Shown: in pieces, positions 15,525 through 24,037 of the stretch
How the letters are laid out: the number at the start of each line of letters is the position of its first letter
Position numbering within the stretch: position 1 is the stretch's first letter
Assembly (NCBI RefSeq): GCF_017874615.1
Contig: NZ_JAGIKV010000017.1
Coordinates: forward strand, 89,249 to 153,248
DNA length: 64,000 nt
Source: Paenibacillus xylanexedens
Lineage (GTDB): Bacteria; Bacillota; Bacilli; Paenibacillales; Paenibacillaceae
Direction of reading: 5' to 3'
The notes under the pieces: model-generated
The model's input: only the letters and a program-made list of their open reading frames with translations
Databases searched by the model: none
What the model was told of the DNA's origin: nothing
Made by a program: the position numbers and the translations under genes

Positions 15525-15728
15525 TTGAACAAGAAAAAACCAGTTACTCCGTTCGGATGGGCCATCAAACGACGGCTAACCGAACTTCAAGTGGACCAGA
15601 AGACCTTTTGTGAACAGCATGGCATCCCACCCTATCGTTTATCCAATCTTATTCACGGCACACGCAAAGCAACCCGATTCAGGCACCTGGTCGCTGATAT
15701 TTTGGATATTCCAGATGAACTGAGATAA
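15525..15728 (+). CDS. Small HTH (XRE-like) DNA-binding protein, 67 aa
   Basis: TTG start behind AGGGGTG. The sequence TPFGWAIKRRLTEL, DQKTFCEQHGIPPYRLSNLIHGTRK, RHLVADILDIPDEL has the helix pattern of a compact Cro/XRE-type helix-turn-helix with nothing beyond it. It lies 27 bases upstream of the PAS protein in what looks like a two-gene operon, between the extra ureF and the urea transporter. Targets are unknown. Confidence 0.65.
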   Translation: MNKKKPVTPFGWAIKRRLTELQVDQKTFCEQHGIPPYRLSNLIHGTRKATRFRHLVADILDIPDELR

Positions 15729-15755
15729 GATTTCTGCCAAAGGAGGGTCTCATCC

Positions 15756-16391
15756 ATGAGACATGTTACATCCGATCTGGAGAGGCTGTCGTTCCAGTCC
15801 ATACGTCACCAGCTCATCATCGTTGATCACAATTGGATTATCCAAAGTTGTAACCGTGCCTGGCAACAGGGACTCGGTCAATGCTCACCAAACCCGGATA
15901 CACACAGTAGTCATAGACACTACCTGCACCTGACGGAAGCCTGGGCAAAACGAGGCAAGAACGCTAACATGGCACTTGTCGCACAGAATTTGAAAGAACG
16001 CGGAATACCCTTTAATCGAAATCATACATATGACATCTGCGTGTATACTGTATACAACGAAAAGAGGTGGTTTCGTGTAGAACTCACCCCTCTATCTTAT
16101 GCAAATTCAATTCTGGATACTGATCTCGCTTTGATTGCACACATGGATATTACCGAACAGAGAAAGACAGAACACCAATTGAAGAAGGCATTGTCTGAAG
16201 TGCGCACATTGCGCGGATTGCTGCCTATTTGCGCCGTCTGCAAACAAATCAAGGACGAAGAGGAACACTGGAACTCCGTTGAGAGTTATTTGGAAAAGCA
16301 TACCCACGCCGAATTTACCCATGACATCTGTCCGGAATGCATCCGGCAGTTATATCCGAAATACTCGAATATCCTGGACAAGCGTTCCTGA
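15756..16391 (+). CDS. Stand-alone PAS sensor protein with a C-terminal Cys-rich motif, 211 aa
   Basis: A PAS domain (about residues 15-140) ends in the typical MDITEQRKTEHQLKKAL linker, but no kinase, cyclase or phosphodiesterase domain follows. Instead there is GLLPICAVCKQIKDEEEHWNSV...HDICPECIRQLYPKY, the CxxCxxI / WxxVExY / HxxCPxC tail found at the ends of many PAS-containing signalling proteins, with two CxxC pairs suited to metal binding. AAAGGAGG precedes the ATG. It probably signals by protein contact, perhaps to the small HTH protein encoded just upstream (inference). Confidence 0.75.
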   Translation: MRHVTSDLERLSFQSIRHQLIIVDHNWIIQSCNRAWQQGLGQCSPNPDTHSSHRHYLHLTEAWAKRGKNANMALVAQNLKERGIPFNRNHTYDICVYTVYNEKRWFRVELTPLSYANSILDTDLALIAHMDITEQRKTEHQLKKALSEVRTLRGLLPICAVCKQIKDEEEHWNSVESYLEKHTHAEFTHDICPECIRQLYPKYSNILDKRS

Positions 16392-16421
16392 AACCTTTCT
16401 CCACTCGCCGACTAACTACAA

Positions 16422-17117
16422 CTATACGGAGAGATGATGTTCAAACTGCGACATATCCAGTTCTTGCGGTGTCCCATGCAGGGTTATGGTTCCTTTGTCC
16501 ATGATATAGATGTAATCTGCGGCACTTCGTACAAAATCGATACTCTGCTCTACCAGCAGAACCGAGAGGTTCCCCTTTGCCTTGAGCTGCAAAATAACCT
16601 GCCGAATGTCCTCCACGATAGAAGGCTGAATGCCTTCTGTCGGCTCATCAAGTAGCAACAACCCCGGACGCGAAGCCAATGCCCGGGCGAATGCCAACTG
16701 TTGCTGCTGTCCACCACTCAGATCCCCGCCCTGCCGTCCATACATCGTAGCAAGCACTGGGAACATCGCCAGTACATCCTCCGGGAACGTTTTTACTCCC
16801 GGCGCACTTGTCTCCAGACCGAGCAATAAGTTTTCTTTCACCGTAAGCTGCGGGAAAATCTCCCGCCCCTGCGGTACATAACCAATCCCTGCCCTTGCCC
16901 GCTTGGCTGTGTCCAAGGTGGATAACTCCTGATTTTGCCACTGAATACTGCCCTTGCGTGTTTTGAGCAGCCCCATTAATGTTTTCATCAACGTTGTTTT
17001 CCCTACACCGTTACGGCCCATCAGACACACCACCTGTCCAGGCTGTACATCCAGGTTCACACCACGAAGCACATTGCTTTCCCCGTAGCCGGATTCAATT
17101 CGTTGCAGCGACAGCAT
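16422..17117 (-). CDS. urtE: Urea ABC transporter ATP-binding protein UrtE, 231 aa
   Basis: One of two ATPases of the high-affinity urea importer. Walker A GRNGVGKTT (about 35-43), Q-loop YVPQGREIFP, signature LSGGQQQQ, Walker B LLLLDEPTEGIQPS and a switch His/Gln region (LLVEQS) are intact; the EG(I/L)QPSI segment is typical of LivF/UrtE proteins. The ATG at 17117 is six bases after AGGAGGG; an ATG at 17123 abuts it. It overlaps the end of urtD and is the last gene of the operon. No clear terminator separates it from the convergent PAS gene. Confidence 0.93.
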   Translation of the reverse strand: MLSLQRIESGYGESNVLRGVNLDVQPGQVVCLMGRNGVGKTTLMKTLMGLLKTRKGSIQWQNQELSTLDTAKRARAGIGYVPQGREIFPQLTVKENLLLGLETSAPGVKTFPEDVLAMFPVLATMYGRQGGDLSGGQQQQLAFARALASRPGLLLLDEPTEGIQPSIVEDIRQVILQLKAKGNLSVLLVEQSIDFVRSAADYIYIMDKGTITLHGTPQELDMSQFEHHLSV

Positions 17118-17904
17118 GGTCATCCCTCCTTTTGCCCAGATACACTTCGGCCACTTTCGGGTCTGCCTGTACCTCCGCCATCGTACCTTCCTTCAGCAGT
17201 TTCCCTTCATGCATCACCGTTACCTTGGCTGCGAACTCTCGCACAAACTCCATATCATGCTCCACCACCACAACCGAGCGTTCACGCGCAATCTCTTGCA
17301 GAAGTCGCCCGGTCTTGTGTGTTTCTTCATCCGTCATGCCTGCGGCTGGTTCGTCCAGCAACAACACACGTGGCTCCTGCAGAAGCAACATGCCAATCTC
17401 CAGCCACTGCTTCTCCCCATGTGATAACGCTCCTGCACGAGCATCAACGCGATCTTGCAGACCAATCTGGAGGGTAACATGCTCCATAGCAGCACTCATT
17501 TTCCCATATCGACGAATACCGATGGCTTGCAAAGGGGAACGGCGAGTCTCCGCCGCCAGCGTCAGATTCTCCTGCACCGTCAGACCTGCAAAGATCGATG
17601 GCGCCTGGAATTTGCGTCCCACACCTTTGCGAACAATCTGGTGCTCCTTCAATCGTGTTAATTCCGTGCCATCCGCCATCTTCACCGAGCCGGACATGGG
17701 TTTTGTTTTGCCGCATATCACATCCAGCATCGTTGTTTTCCCAGCACCATTGGGTCCGATTAGAAAATGCAAGTCATGTTCATGCAACTTCAGATTCATG
17801 CCTTTGACAGCAACGAACCCACCAAAAGCCACCGTAATATCCTCGGCTACCAACACCGCTGATTCCTCAGTAGACTTTAGGTTTTTCCCGAGTGACTTGG
17901 ACAT
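17095..17904 (-). CDS. urtD: Urea ABC transporter ATP-binding protein UrtD, 269 aa
   Basis: LivG-like ATPase: Walker A GPNGAGKTT, GRKFQAPSIF Q-loop typical of UrtD, degenerate signature LSHGEKQWLEIGM, Walker B VLLLDEPAAGMT and switch HD (VVVVEHDMEF). The LSHGEKQWLEI signature is diagnostic for UrtD as opposed to LivG. ATG at 17904 is spaced eight bases from AGGAGA. The 5' end overlaps urtC by 38 bases and the 3' end overlaps urtE, so translation is coupled. Confidence 0.93.
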   Translation of the reverse strand: MSKSLGKNLKSTEESAVLVAEDITVAFGGFVAVKGMNLKLHEHDLHFLIGPNGAGKTTMLDVICGKTKPMSGSVKMADGTELTRLKEHQIVRKGVGRKFQAPSIFAGLTVQENLTLAAETRRSPLQAIGIRRYGKMSAAMEHVTLQIGLQDRVDARAGALSHGEKQWLEIGMLLLQEPRVLLLDEPAAGMTDEETHKTGRLLQEIARERSVVVVEHDMEFVREFAAKVTVMHEGKLLKEGTMAEVQADPKVAEVYLGKRRDDHAVAATN

Positions 17905-18958
17905 GCGCACTCTCTCCTCTCCGCTTCAGCAAGCGAACGACATGACGATACACACCTATAATTCCGTTTGGCATGAACAAAACGACCGTTACAAAGAGCC
18001 CACCCATGACGAACAGCCACCCTTCGGGATAAGCCTCGCTTATGCCTGTTTTGGCTGCATTCAGCACCACCGCTCCGATGACCGCTCCAATAAGCGTACC
18101 GCGACCACCCAATGCAACCCACAAGACCATCTCAATGGAGGGCACAATCCCCATCATCGATGGCGAGATAATACCCACCTGAAGAACAAACAACATGCCC
18201 GCGATGCCTGCAAGCGCACCGGAAAAAGCAAAAGCCAGCGTTTTATATCCTGCCGGATCATATCCGAGGAATCGCACCCGATTCTCTCCATCACGCGCAG
18301 CTTCGAGCACTTGACCGAACCGACTGTTCACCATTCGACGACAGAGCATATAAGCGATCACCAGAACAGCAAGCGTTATATAGTAGAGAGCAATCGTCGT
18401 TCCAGCGGAATGAAGTGTAAAACCAAAGATTGAATTATATCCGGTGATGCCATTTGTTCCACCCGTCCATTCCTGTTTACCAACAAAGAGTGTTACCGTA
18501 ATAAGAACCAAGGCCTGAGTCAGGATGGTAAAATAAACACCGGTGATCCGGTTACGGAACGTAAACCACCCCAGGGCAAAGGCAAGCAATGCCGGAAGGG
18601 CTATCCCCAATAACAGCGCCACCGGGAAAGAGCGAAAGGGTTCCCAGAACCACGGCAGACCACTGAGACCACTCCATCCCATGAAGTCAGGAAGCGTTGC
18701 TCCACTGGCCTGAAGCTTCAGATACATCGCCATCGCGTACCCACCCAGACCAAAGAACACCCCATGCCCAAGACTCAACACACCCCCATATCCCCAGATC
18801 AGATCGAGACCGATGGCCAGGATTGCTAGCGCCAAAAACTTGGCTAACAGACTCAGACGAAACTCCGTGGAGATTAGTGGAGCAAGACACATCATGATCA
18901 GCACAACCGCCCAGATAATCCTCATTTTCAGACTGCCGGTCTTGAGTAAAGCGGACAT
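17867..18958 (-). CDS. urtC: Urea ABC transporter permease UrtC, 363 aa
   Basis: LivM-type permease with about ten membrane helices, GYGGVLSLGHGVFFGLGGYAMAMY near the N-terminus and the EAA-like segment EAARDGENRVRFLGYDPAGYK, characteristic of UrtC. GGGGG precedes the ATG. It is 21 bases downstream of urtB and pairs with it to form the transmembrane channel. Confidence 0.93.
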   Translation of the reverse strand: MSALLKTGSLKMRIIWAVVLIMMCLAPLISTEFRLSLLAKFLALAILAIGLDLIWGYGGVLSLGHGVFFGLGGYAMAMYLKLQASGATLPDFMGWSGLSGLPWFWEPFRSFPVALLLGIALPALLAFALGWFTFRNRITGVYFTILTQALVLITVTLFVGKQEWTGGTNGITGYNSIFGFTLHSAGTTIALYYITLAVLVIAYMLCRRMVNSRFGQVLEAARDGENRVRFLGYDPAGYKTLAFAFSGALAGIAGMLFVLQVGIISPSMMGIVPSIEMVLWVALGGRGTLIGAVIGAVVLNAAKTGISEAYPEGWLFVMGGLFVTVVLFMPNGIIGVYRHVVRLLKRRGESAHVQVTREKPKVY

Positions 18959-18979
18959 GAACTAACCCCCTTTTTCACG

Positions 18980-19885
18980 TTAATCGAGACTCCGTGTACG
19001 CATCGCGACCAATCCGCGTGGTTTCCATTGCAGGAAAGCAACGATACATACAAACACAAGCACCTTGCCAATGGAGGCCGAGGTATAGGTTTCGAACAGC
19101 GTGTTGAACATACCAATCCCCAATGCACCACACACGGTTCCAACCAATTTTCCCACACCACCCAAAACAACCACCATGAACGCATCCACAATATAATACG
19201 TACCAAGCGAAGGACCAATCGGACCAATGAGCGTTAATGCACAGCCAGCAATTCCGGCAATGCCCGAACCAATCGCAAAGGTCATGCCATCCACCCGCCG
19301 GGTCGAAATCCCAAGACACCCCGCCATGCTCCGATTCTGCATTACAGCCCTCATTCGTCTTCCGGAAGATGTTCGATAGATATAGAGATACATACACAGC
19401 AGCACCACCGCAACCAGTGCGATAATGAAAATTCGTTTATACGGAAATACAATACCATCCGAGATCGCCAATCCCCCATTGAGCCAAGCCGGACTGGATA
19501 CTCCCACATTGGGTGCTCCGAATATTGTACGGGCCAGTTGTTGCAGCATCATGCCTACACCCCATGTCGCCAGCAAACTGTCCAGCGGCCTGCCATATAG
19601 ATGCCGGATCAGCACCACTTCAAGCAACCAGCCAATCAGAGCCGCTACAATGAACGCAATCGGTAGAGCCACAACAAAGTAGGCACCAAACCACGCCGCT
19701 GGAGCATAGGACATAAACAGATTTTGTGTTACATACGTTGCATATGCACCGATCATGATCAGTTCACCGTGAGCCATATTGATGACATTCATCAGCCCAA
19801 ACGTTACTGCAAGCCCCAATGCAATCAACAACAGAATTGAACTGATACTCAGACCGTTGAACATCTGCAGGATAAACATATCCAT
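18980..19885 (-). CDS. urtB: Urea ABC transporter permease UrtB, 301 aa
   Basis: LivH-type permease: GLAVTFGLMNVINMAHGELIMIGAY, and the conserved cytoplasmic segment RAVMQNRSMAGCLGISTRRVDGMTF of UrtB. The ATG at 19885 is six bases after GGAGGGG; a further ATG at 19903 lies upstream of that site. A stable hairpin separates it from urtA. Confidence 0.93.
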   Translation of the reverse strand: MDMFILQMFNGLSISSILLLIALGLAVTFGLMNVINMAHGELIMIGAYATYVTQNLFMSYAPAAWFGAYFVVALPIAFIVAALIGWLLEVVLIRHLYGRPLDSLLATWGVGMMLQQLARTIFGAPNVGVSSPAWLNGGLAISDGIVFPYKRIFIIALVAVVLLCMYLYIYRTSSGRRMRAVMQNRSMAGCLGISTRRVDGMTFAIGSGIAGIAGCALTLIGPIGPSLGTYYIVDAFMVVVLGGVGKLVGTVCGALGIGMFNTLFETYTSASIGKVLVFVCIVAFLQWKPRGLVAMRTRSLD

Positions 19886-19989
19886 CGCTATCCCCTCCTC
19901 CATACCGTGACTCTCGATATTTCACATGAATTCAATTAGCGGCAGTAACATTTTTGATATTACAGTAACGCTTTACCGCGATACGTTAA

Positions 19990-20011
19990 GAGGATGTGTT
20001 GTCACACCCTC
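19990..20011 (-). other. Stable urtA-urtB intercistronic stem-loop
   Basis: GAGGGTGTG and CACATCCTC (minus-strand sense) form nine pairs around an ACAA tetraloop, with no T tract. It sits in the 182-base gap between urtA and urtB and probably stabilises or partly terminates the urtA message so that more binding protein than permease is made (inference). Confidence 0.55.
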
Positions 20012-20067
20012 GTTTATGTTTCGGCTGCTTTGAAGCGAGTTACCTGTTTTATTGCGAGGTTTCTATG

Positions 20068-21318
20068 TTATTTAGCGCTGAGGGAAGCTCCCCATTCATA
20101 CGTTTTCAGATAAGGGTCCGGCTTGACAGGCTCACCAGAATTCCACAATTCCTTGAACTGCCCATCTTCCTGCACCTCACCGATCCGTACGGTTTTGTAG
20201 ATATGCTGATTCTCTCCATCCACGGTTACCTTACCTTCCGGAGCATCAAACTCCAGACCCTTGGCAGCTGCCTTCACCTTCTCTACGTCGGTTGATCCTG
20301 CTTTTTCCACCGCCGCTTTCCAGAGATAAACCGCCACATATCCCGCTTCAATCGGATCAGCTGTCACTCGATCAGCACCGTATTTTTCTTTATACTTGGC
20401 AACAAATGTAGCATTTTCAGGTGTATCGGTTGTCTGATAATAATTCCACGAAGTCAGATGCCCCTTCAATACGTCTGCGCCAATACCACGGATTTCTTCC
20501 TCCGCCACACTTACCGAGAGGGTTGTCATCTGATCCGAGGAGATTCCGGCATCCTTCAATTGTTTGAAGAAAGCCACATTGCTATCTCCGTTCAGCGTAT
20601 TGTATACAATATCCGGCTTCGCAGCCTTGATTTTGCTTATGATGGTACTGTAATCGGTATGGCCCAGCGGTGTGTATTCTTCACCCACCACTTCGCCGCC
20701 CTCTGCTGCGAGTTGTGCCTTAATGACCTGATTGGCCGTTTTTGGGAATACATAATCTGAACCGAGCAGATAAAACGTCTTGCCCCTGTTCTCCAGTAAC
20801 CAGGTTACAGATGGAACGATCTGCTGATTCGTGGTTGCTCCTGTATAAAAAATGTTTGGCGATGATTCCAATCCTTCATATTGCACCGGATAAAACAATA
20901 GACCTTTGTTCTGTTCGAACACCGGGAGCATCGCCTTCCGACTCGCAGAGGTCCATCCTCCAAATACAGCAGCGACCTTATCCTGTTGCAGTAACTTCCC
21001 AGCCTTCTCCGCAAAAGTAGGCCAATCCGAAGCGCCATCCTCAATTACAGGCTCGATCTGTTTACCCAAAACTCCGCCCGCGGCGTTAATCTCTTCAATG
21101 GCAAGCATCTCCGCATCTTTAACAGATACCTCACTGATCGCCATCGTTCCACTGAGAGAGTGAAGAATGCCAACTTTAATCGGTTCACCGGATGCAGCCG
21201 GCTCTCCTGCACCACCTGAACCCGAAGCTTCAGGTGGCGCAACGCCCTCCACACATCCTGTCATCACAATGACCACACCGAGCAAAATACTCCATAACTT
21301 GACCGACCTCTTCTTCAA
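20068..21318 (-). CDS. urtA: Urea ABC transporter substrate-binding lipoprotein UrtA, 416 aa
   Basis: Signal peptide with lipobox VIVMTGC (Cys22), a Gly/Ala/Ser-rich linker, then a type I periplasmic-binding fold: IKVGILHSLSGTMAISE, GGWTSASRKAMLPVFE, LFYPVQYEGLESSPNIFYTGA and GHTDYSTIISKIKAAKPD, which are diagnostic for UrtA as opposed to branched-chain amino-acid binders. TTG start seven bases after GGGAGTG. First gene of urtABCDE, divergent from the urease operon. Confidence 0.95.
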   Translation of the reverse strand: MKKRSVKLWSILLGVVIVMTGCVEGVAPPEASGSGGAGEPAASGEPIKVGILHSLSGTMAISEVSVKDAEMLAIEEINAAGGVLGKQIEPVIEDGASDWPTFAEKAGKLLQQDKVAAVFGGWTSASRKAMLPVFEQNKGLLFYPVQYEGLESSPNIFYTGATTNQQIVPSVTWLLENRGKTFYLLGSDYVFPKTANQVIKAQLAAEGGEVVGEEYTPLGHTDYSTIISKIKAAKPDIVYNTLNGDSNVAFFKQLKDAGISSDQMTTLSVSVAEEEIRGIGADVLKGHLTSWNYYQTTDTPENATFVAKYKEKYGADRVTADPIEAGYVAVYLWKAAVEKAGSTDVEKVKAAAKGLEFDAPEGKVTVDGENQHIYKTVRIGEVQEDGQFKELWNSGEPVKPDPYLKTYEWGASLSAK

Positions 21319-21348
21319 TAGCCTACACTCCCTTTTTTTAGTCTATTG

Positions 21349-21384
21349 ACGAACATTAAGGTCATTTGCGTCCGAAATGTTCGT
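21349..21384. promoter_or_regulatory. Inverted CGAACATT repeat resembling paired PurBoxes
   Basis: ACGAACATT (21349-21357) and its exact complement (21376-21384) are 18 bases apart. Each half matches 11 of 13 positions of the PurR box AWWWCCGAACWWT, which in Bacillus also occurs as spaced inverted pairs. It lies just downstream of the predicted urtA start point, an operator position, but could simply be an RNA hairpin. Confidence 0.35.
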
Positions 21385-21392
21385 TGATCCAA

Positions 21393-21421
21393 ATTATGGA
21401 GGGTCACACTCTTCATGTCAA
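21393..21421 (-). promoter_or_regulatory. Predicted urtA promoter
   Basis: TTGACA (21421-21416), 17 bases, CATAAT (21398-21393). The -35 hexamer is part of the GlnR/TnrA box at 21416-21432. Confidence 0.65.
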
Positions 21422-21432
21422 TATAGCTTACA
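21416..21432. promoter_or_regulatory. Perfect GlnR/TnrA box at the urt promoter
   Basis: TGTCA-ATATAGC-TTACA fits TGTNA-N7-TNACA exactly. Overlap with the -35 of urtA suggests repression by GlnR-type regulators under nitrogen excess. Confidence 0.75.
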
Positions 21433-21509
21433 TAATTTTATTTCATGCCTACTCGTTTCATGCATACTGCTAATAAGCCTTGAAGCTTATTGACAAAGAA
21501 ATCACCCTG

Positions 21510-21526
21510 TGTGAGTATATTTAACA
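21510..21526. promoter_or_regulatory. Perfect GlnR/TnrA box at the ure promoter
   Basis: TGTGA-GTATATT-TAACA fits the consensus exactly. Its centre lies about 51 bases upstream of the predicted ure start point, the classical position for TnrA activation. Confidence 0.75.
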
Positions 21527-21532
21527 TATAAC

Positions 21533-21562
21533 TTGATTCATGAACATATCAGACACTATAAG
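21533..21562 (+). promoter_or_regulatory. Predicted urease operon promoter
   Basis: TTGATT (21533-21538), 18 bases, TATAAG (21557-21562), just before the TTG start of ureA. Confidence 0.45.
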
Positions 21563-21579
21563 CGAAAGGTCGGATTGCC

Positions 21580-21882
21580 TTGCACTGGACTGAGCAGGAA
21601 AAAGAAAAACTCCTGATTACCGTGGCCGCTAACCTCGCCCGTGAACGAAGAGCACGCGGACTCAAGTTGAATGTTCCCGAAGCCATCGCCTTGTTGACCT
21701 CCGAACTGATGGAACGAGCACGGGATGGAATGAGTGTTGCCGAATTAATGAGATACGGAGGCACCATCCTGACACGTGAAGACTGTATGGATGGTGTTCC
21801 CGATATGATTCCTGAAGTACAGATAGAAGCCACATTTCCTGACGGTACAAAACTGGTTACTGTACATGAACCTATACGCTGA
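21580..21882 (+). CDS. ureA: Urease gamma subunit, 100 aa
   Basis: The smallest urease subunit, part of the (alpha-beta-gamma)3 enzyme that hydrolyses urea to ammonia and carbamate. The sequence WTEQEKEKLLITVAANLARERRARG, LNVPEAIALLTSELMERARDG and GVPDMIPEVQIEATFPDGTKLVTVHEPI is standard. Start is TTG at 21580, about ten bases after AAGG; no ATG exists at this position, so low initiation efficiency is possible. Confidence 0.97.
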   Translation: MHWTEQEKEKLLITVAANLARERRARGLKLNVPEAIALLTSELMERARDGMSVAELMRYGGTILTREDCMDGVPDMIPEVQIEATFPDGTKLVTVHEPIR

Positions 21883-21899
21883 GAAAGGCAGGAGAAAAC

Positions 21900-22289
21900 A
21901 TGATTCCTGGTGAATACCGTTTGAAGCCAGATGACGACATCATCTGTCATCCGGATCGTTTAACCCTACGACTCCTTGTCCTTAACCGCGGCGACCGCCC
22001 CGTCCAAGTCGGCTCTCACGTTCACTTCTATGAAGTTAATGCAGCACTGGACTTTGATCGCACGTCAGCTTTTGGACATCGCCTACACATTCCGGCAGGC
22101 ACCGCAGTCCGCTTCGAACCCGGTGAAGAGAAACCAGTCGAACTCACGACCTTTGGCGGCAAACGCCAGATTCACGGATTCAACGGATTAACCGAAGGCT
22201 CTGCGGATCAAGCTCCTGATCCACTGAAACTGGAGGCATTCCTGAAGACGTTCTCTCCTCCCATACCAGATGGAGGTGAACCTTCATGA
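21900..22289 (+). CDS. ureB: Urease beta subunit, 129 aa
   Basis: MIPGEYRL start, then NRGDRPVQVGSHVHFYEVN and LDFDR, HIPAGTAVRFEPGEEKPVEL, GF(N)G motifs of the beta subunit. The C-terminal 20 residues are a variable tail. AGGAG is eight bases before the ATG. Its stop overlaps the ureC start (ATGA). Confidence 0.97.
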   Translation: MIPGEYRLKPDDDIICHPDRLTLRLLVLNRGDRPVQVGSHVHFYEVNAALDFDRTSAFGHRLHIPAGTAVRFEPGEEKPVELTTFGGKRQIHGFNGLTEGSADQAPDPLKLEAFLKTFSPPIPDGGEPS

Positions 22290-24004
22290 AACGAATGAGC
22301 CGCGAACAGTACGCTTCGATGTTTGGACCGACAACCGGCGATGCCGTAAGACTTGCAGATACCGAACTATGGGCAGAGATTGAACATGATTATGCCGTAT
22401 ACGGAGATGAGAGCAAGTTCGGGGGCGGCAAAGTTATCCGCGACGGAATGGGCCAGTCTACTACTGCTCTGCGAAGTGACGGCACTCCTGATACTGTTAT
22501 CACCAACGCTATCATTATCGATCATTGGGGCATTGTAAAAGCGGATATCGGCATTCGAGATGGTCACATCTGCGCCATTGGCAAATCCGGTAACCCAGAT
22601 ACAATGGATGGTGTTCATCCCGCACTAGTTATCGGTGCTTCCACCGAAATCATCGCTGGTGAAGGCATGATTGTAACTGCTGGCGGCATTGATACCCATA
22701 TTCATTTCATCTGCCCACAGCAGATTCAGACTGCGTTATCCTCCGGGGTCACAACCATGATCGGCGGCGGAACAGGACCTGCAACAGGAACCAAAGCCAC
22801 CACCTGCACACCAGGAGCCTGGCACATCCACCGGATGCTGGAGTCCGCAGAAGCTTTTCCCATGAACATCGGTTACCTTGGCAAAGGCAACAGTTCCAGC
22901 ACCGCACCTTTAATTGAACAGATTGAAGCGGGTGCAATCGGCCTGAAGCTGCATGAGGATTGGGGCACCACCCCTAGTGCTATCGATGCCTGCCTGACTG
23001 CCGCCGGGGAACATGATGTTCAAGTCGCTATCCATACCGATACATTGAACGAAACCGGATTTCTCGAAAACACCCTGGCTGCGATCAACGGCCGGACGAT
23101 CCACACGTACCATACGGAAGGCGCTGGTGGCGGACACGCACCGGATATTATCCGGGCCGCTGGGGAGTCCTACGTTATCCCCTCATCAACCAACCCAACA
23201 CGACCGTACACACGCAACACTGTAGAAGAGCATCTCGATATGTTGATGGTGTGTCACCATCTGGACCCTTCCATCCCGGAAGATGTAGCTTTTGCCGATT
23301 CGCGGATTCGTCCCGAAACAATCGCAGCCGAAGACATTTTGCATGATCTTGGCGTGTTCAGCATCATCAGTTCCGATTCACAGGCCATGGGCCGAGTGGG
23401 CGAAGTCATTATCCGCACCTGGCAGACAGCCGACAAAATGAAAAAACAGCGTGGCAAACTTGAGCTCAACCCGAATTCTCCCTCCGATAACGATCGGATC
23501 AAGCGATATGTCGCCAAGTACACTATCAATCCAGCTATCGCTCACGGAATCGGTCATCTCGTCGGTTCGGTGGGAGTTGGAAAGCTGGCAGATCTAATCA
23601 TATGGAAACCGGCTTACTTCGGTGTTAAACCCGAGATTGTCATCAAGGGTGGCATGATTACATTTGCCCAGATGGGTGATCCCAATGCGTCCATCCCGAC
23701 ACCTCAGCCGGTATTTGGCAGACCGATGTTTGGAGCCTATGGTAGCGCCATTGCCAGCGGATCGATCACCTTTGTCTCCCAAGCCGCAGCAGATGCGGGG
23801 ATCAAAGAGTCATTGGGCCTGAAAAAGCGGGTTGAACCCGTTAAAGGCTGCCGCTCGGTCAGCAAAAAAGACATGATTCACAACGACGTCACCCCCGTTA
23901 TTGAAGTCGATCCCGAAACCTATGAGGTGCGCGCCGACGGCGAGCTTCTCACCTGTGAACCCGCAGACGAGCTGCCTATGGCACAGCGGTACTTTATGTT
24001 TTGA
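22286..24004 (+). CDS. ureC: Urease alpha (catalytic) subunit, 572 aa
   Basis: All active-site residues are present with a constant +4 offset from Klebsiella numbering: Ni ligands His138, His140, His250, His276, Asp364, the carbamylated Lys221 (GLKLHEDWG), and the flap Cys323-His324 (MVCHHLDP). Length is normal. The ATG overlaps the ureB stop by four bases, giving strict coupling. Located in the cytoplasm. Confidence 0.98.
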   Translation: MKRMSREQYASMFGPTTGDAVRLADTELWAEIEHDYAVYGDESKFGGGKVIRDGMGQSTTALRSDGTPDTVITNAIIIDHWGIVKADIGIRDGHICAIGKSGNPDTMDGVHPALVIGASTEIIAGEGMIVTAGGIDTHIHFICPQQIQTALSSGVTTMIGGGTGPATGTKATTCTPGAWHIHRMLESAEAFPMNIGYLGKGNSSSTAPLIEQIEAGAIGLKLHEDWGTTPSAIDACLTAAGEHDVQVAIHTDTLNETGFLENTLAAINGRTIHTYHTEGAGGGHAPDIIRAAGESYVIPSSTNPTRPYTRNTVEEHLDMLMVCHHLDPSIPEDVAFADSRIRPETIAAEDILHDLGVFSIISSDSQAMGRVGEVIIRTWQTADKMKKQRGKLELNPNSPSDNDRIKRYVAKYTINPAIAHGIGHLVGSVGVGKLADLIIWKPAYFGVKPEIVIKGGMITFAQMGDPNASIPTPQPVFGRPMFGAYGSAIASGSITFVSQAAADAGIKESLGLKKRVEPVKGCRSVSKKDMIHNDVTPVIEVDPETYEVRADGELLTCEPADELPMAQRYFMF

Positions 24005-24037
24005 TAGGAATACGGATTAGCTGATAAGGGGGCACTC

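Noticed and set aside
16979..18433. A 484-codon plus-strand frame opposite the urt ATPase and permease genes
   Set aside because: Composition (Ser, Pro, Arg, Cys rich) is that of a complement of GC-rich coding DNA; the minus-strand genes are certain.
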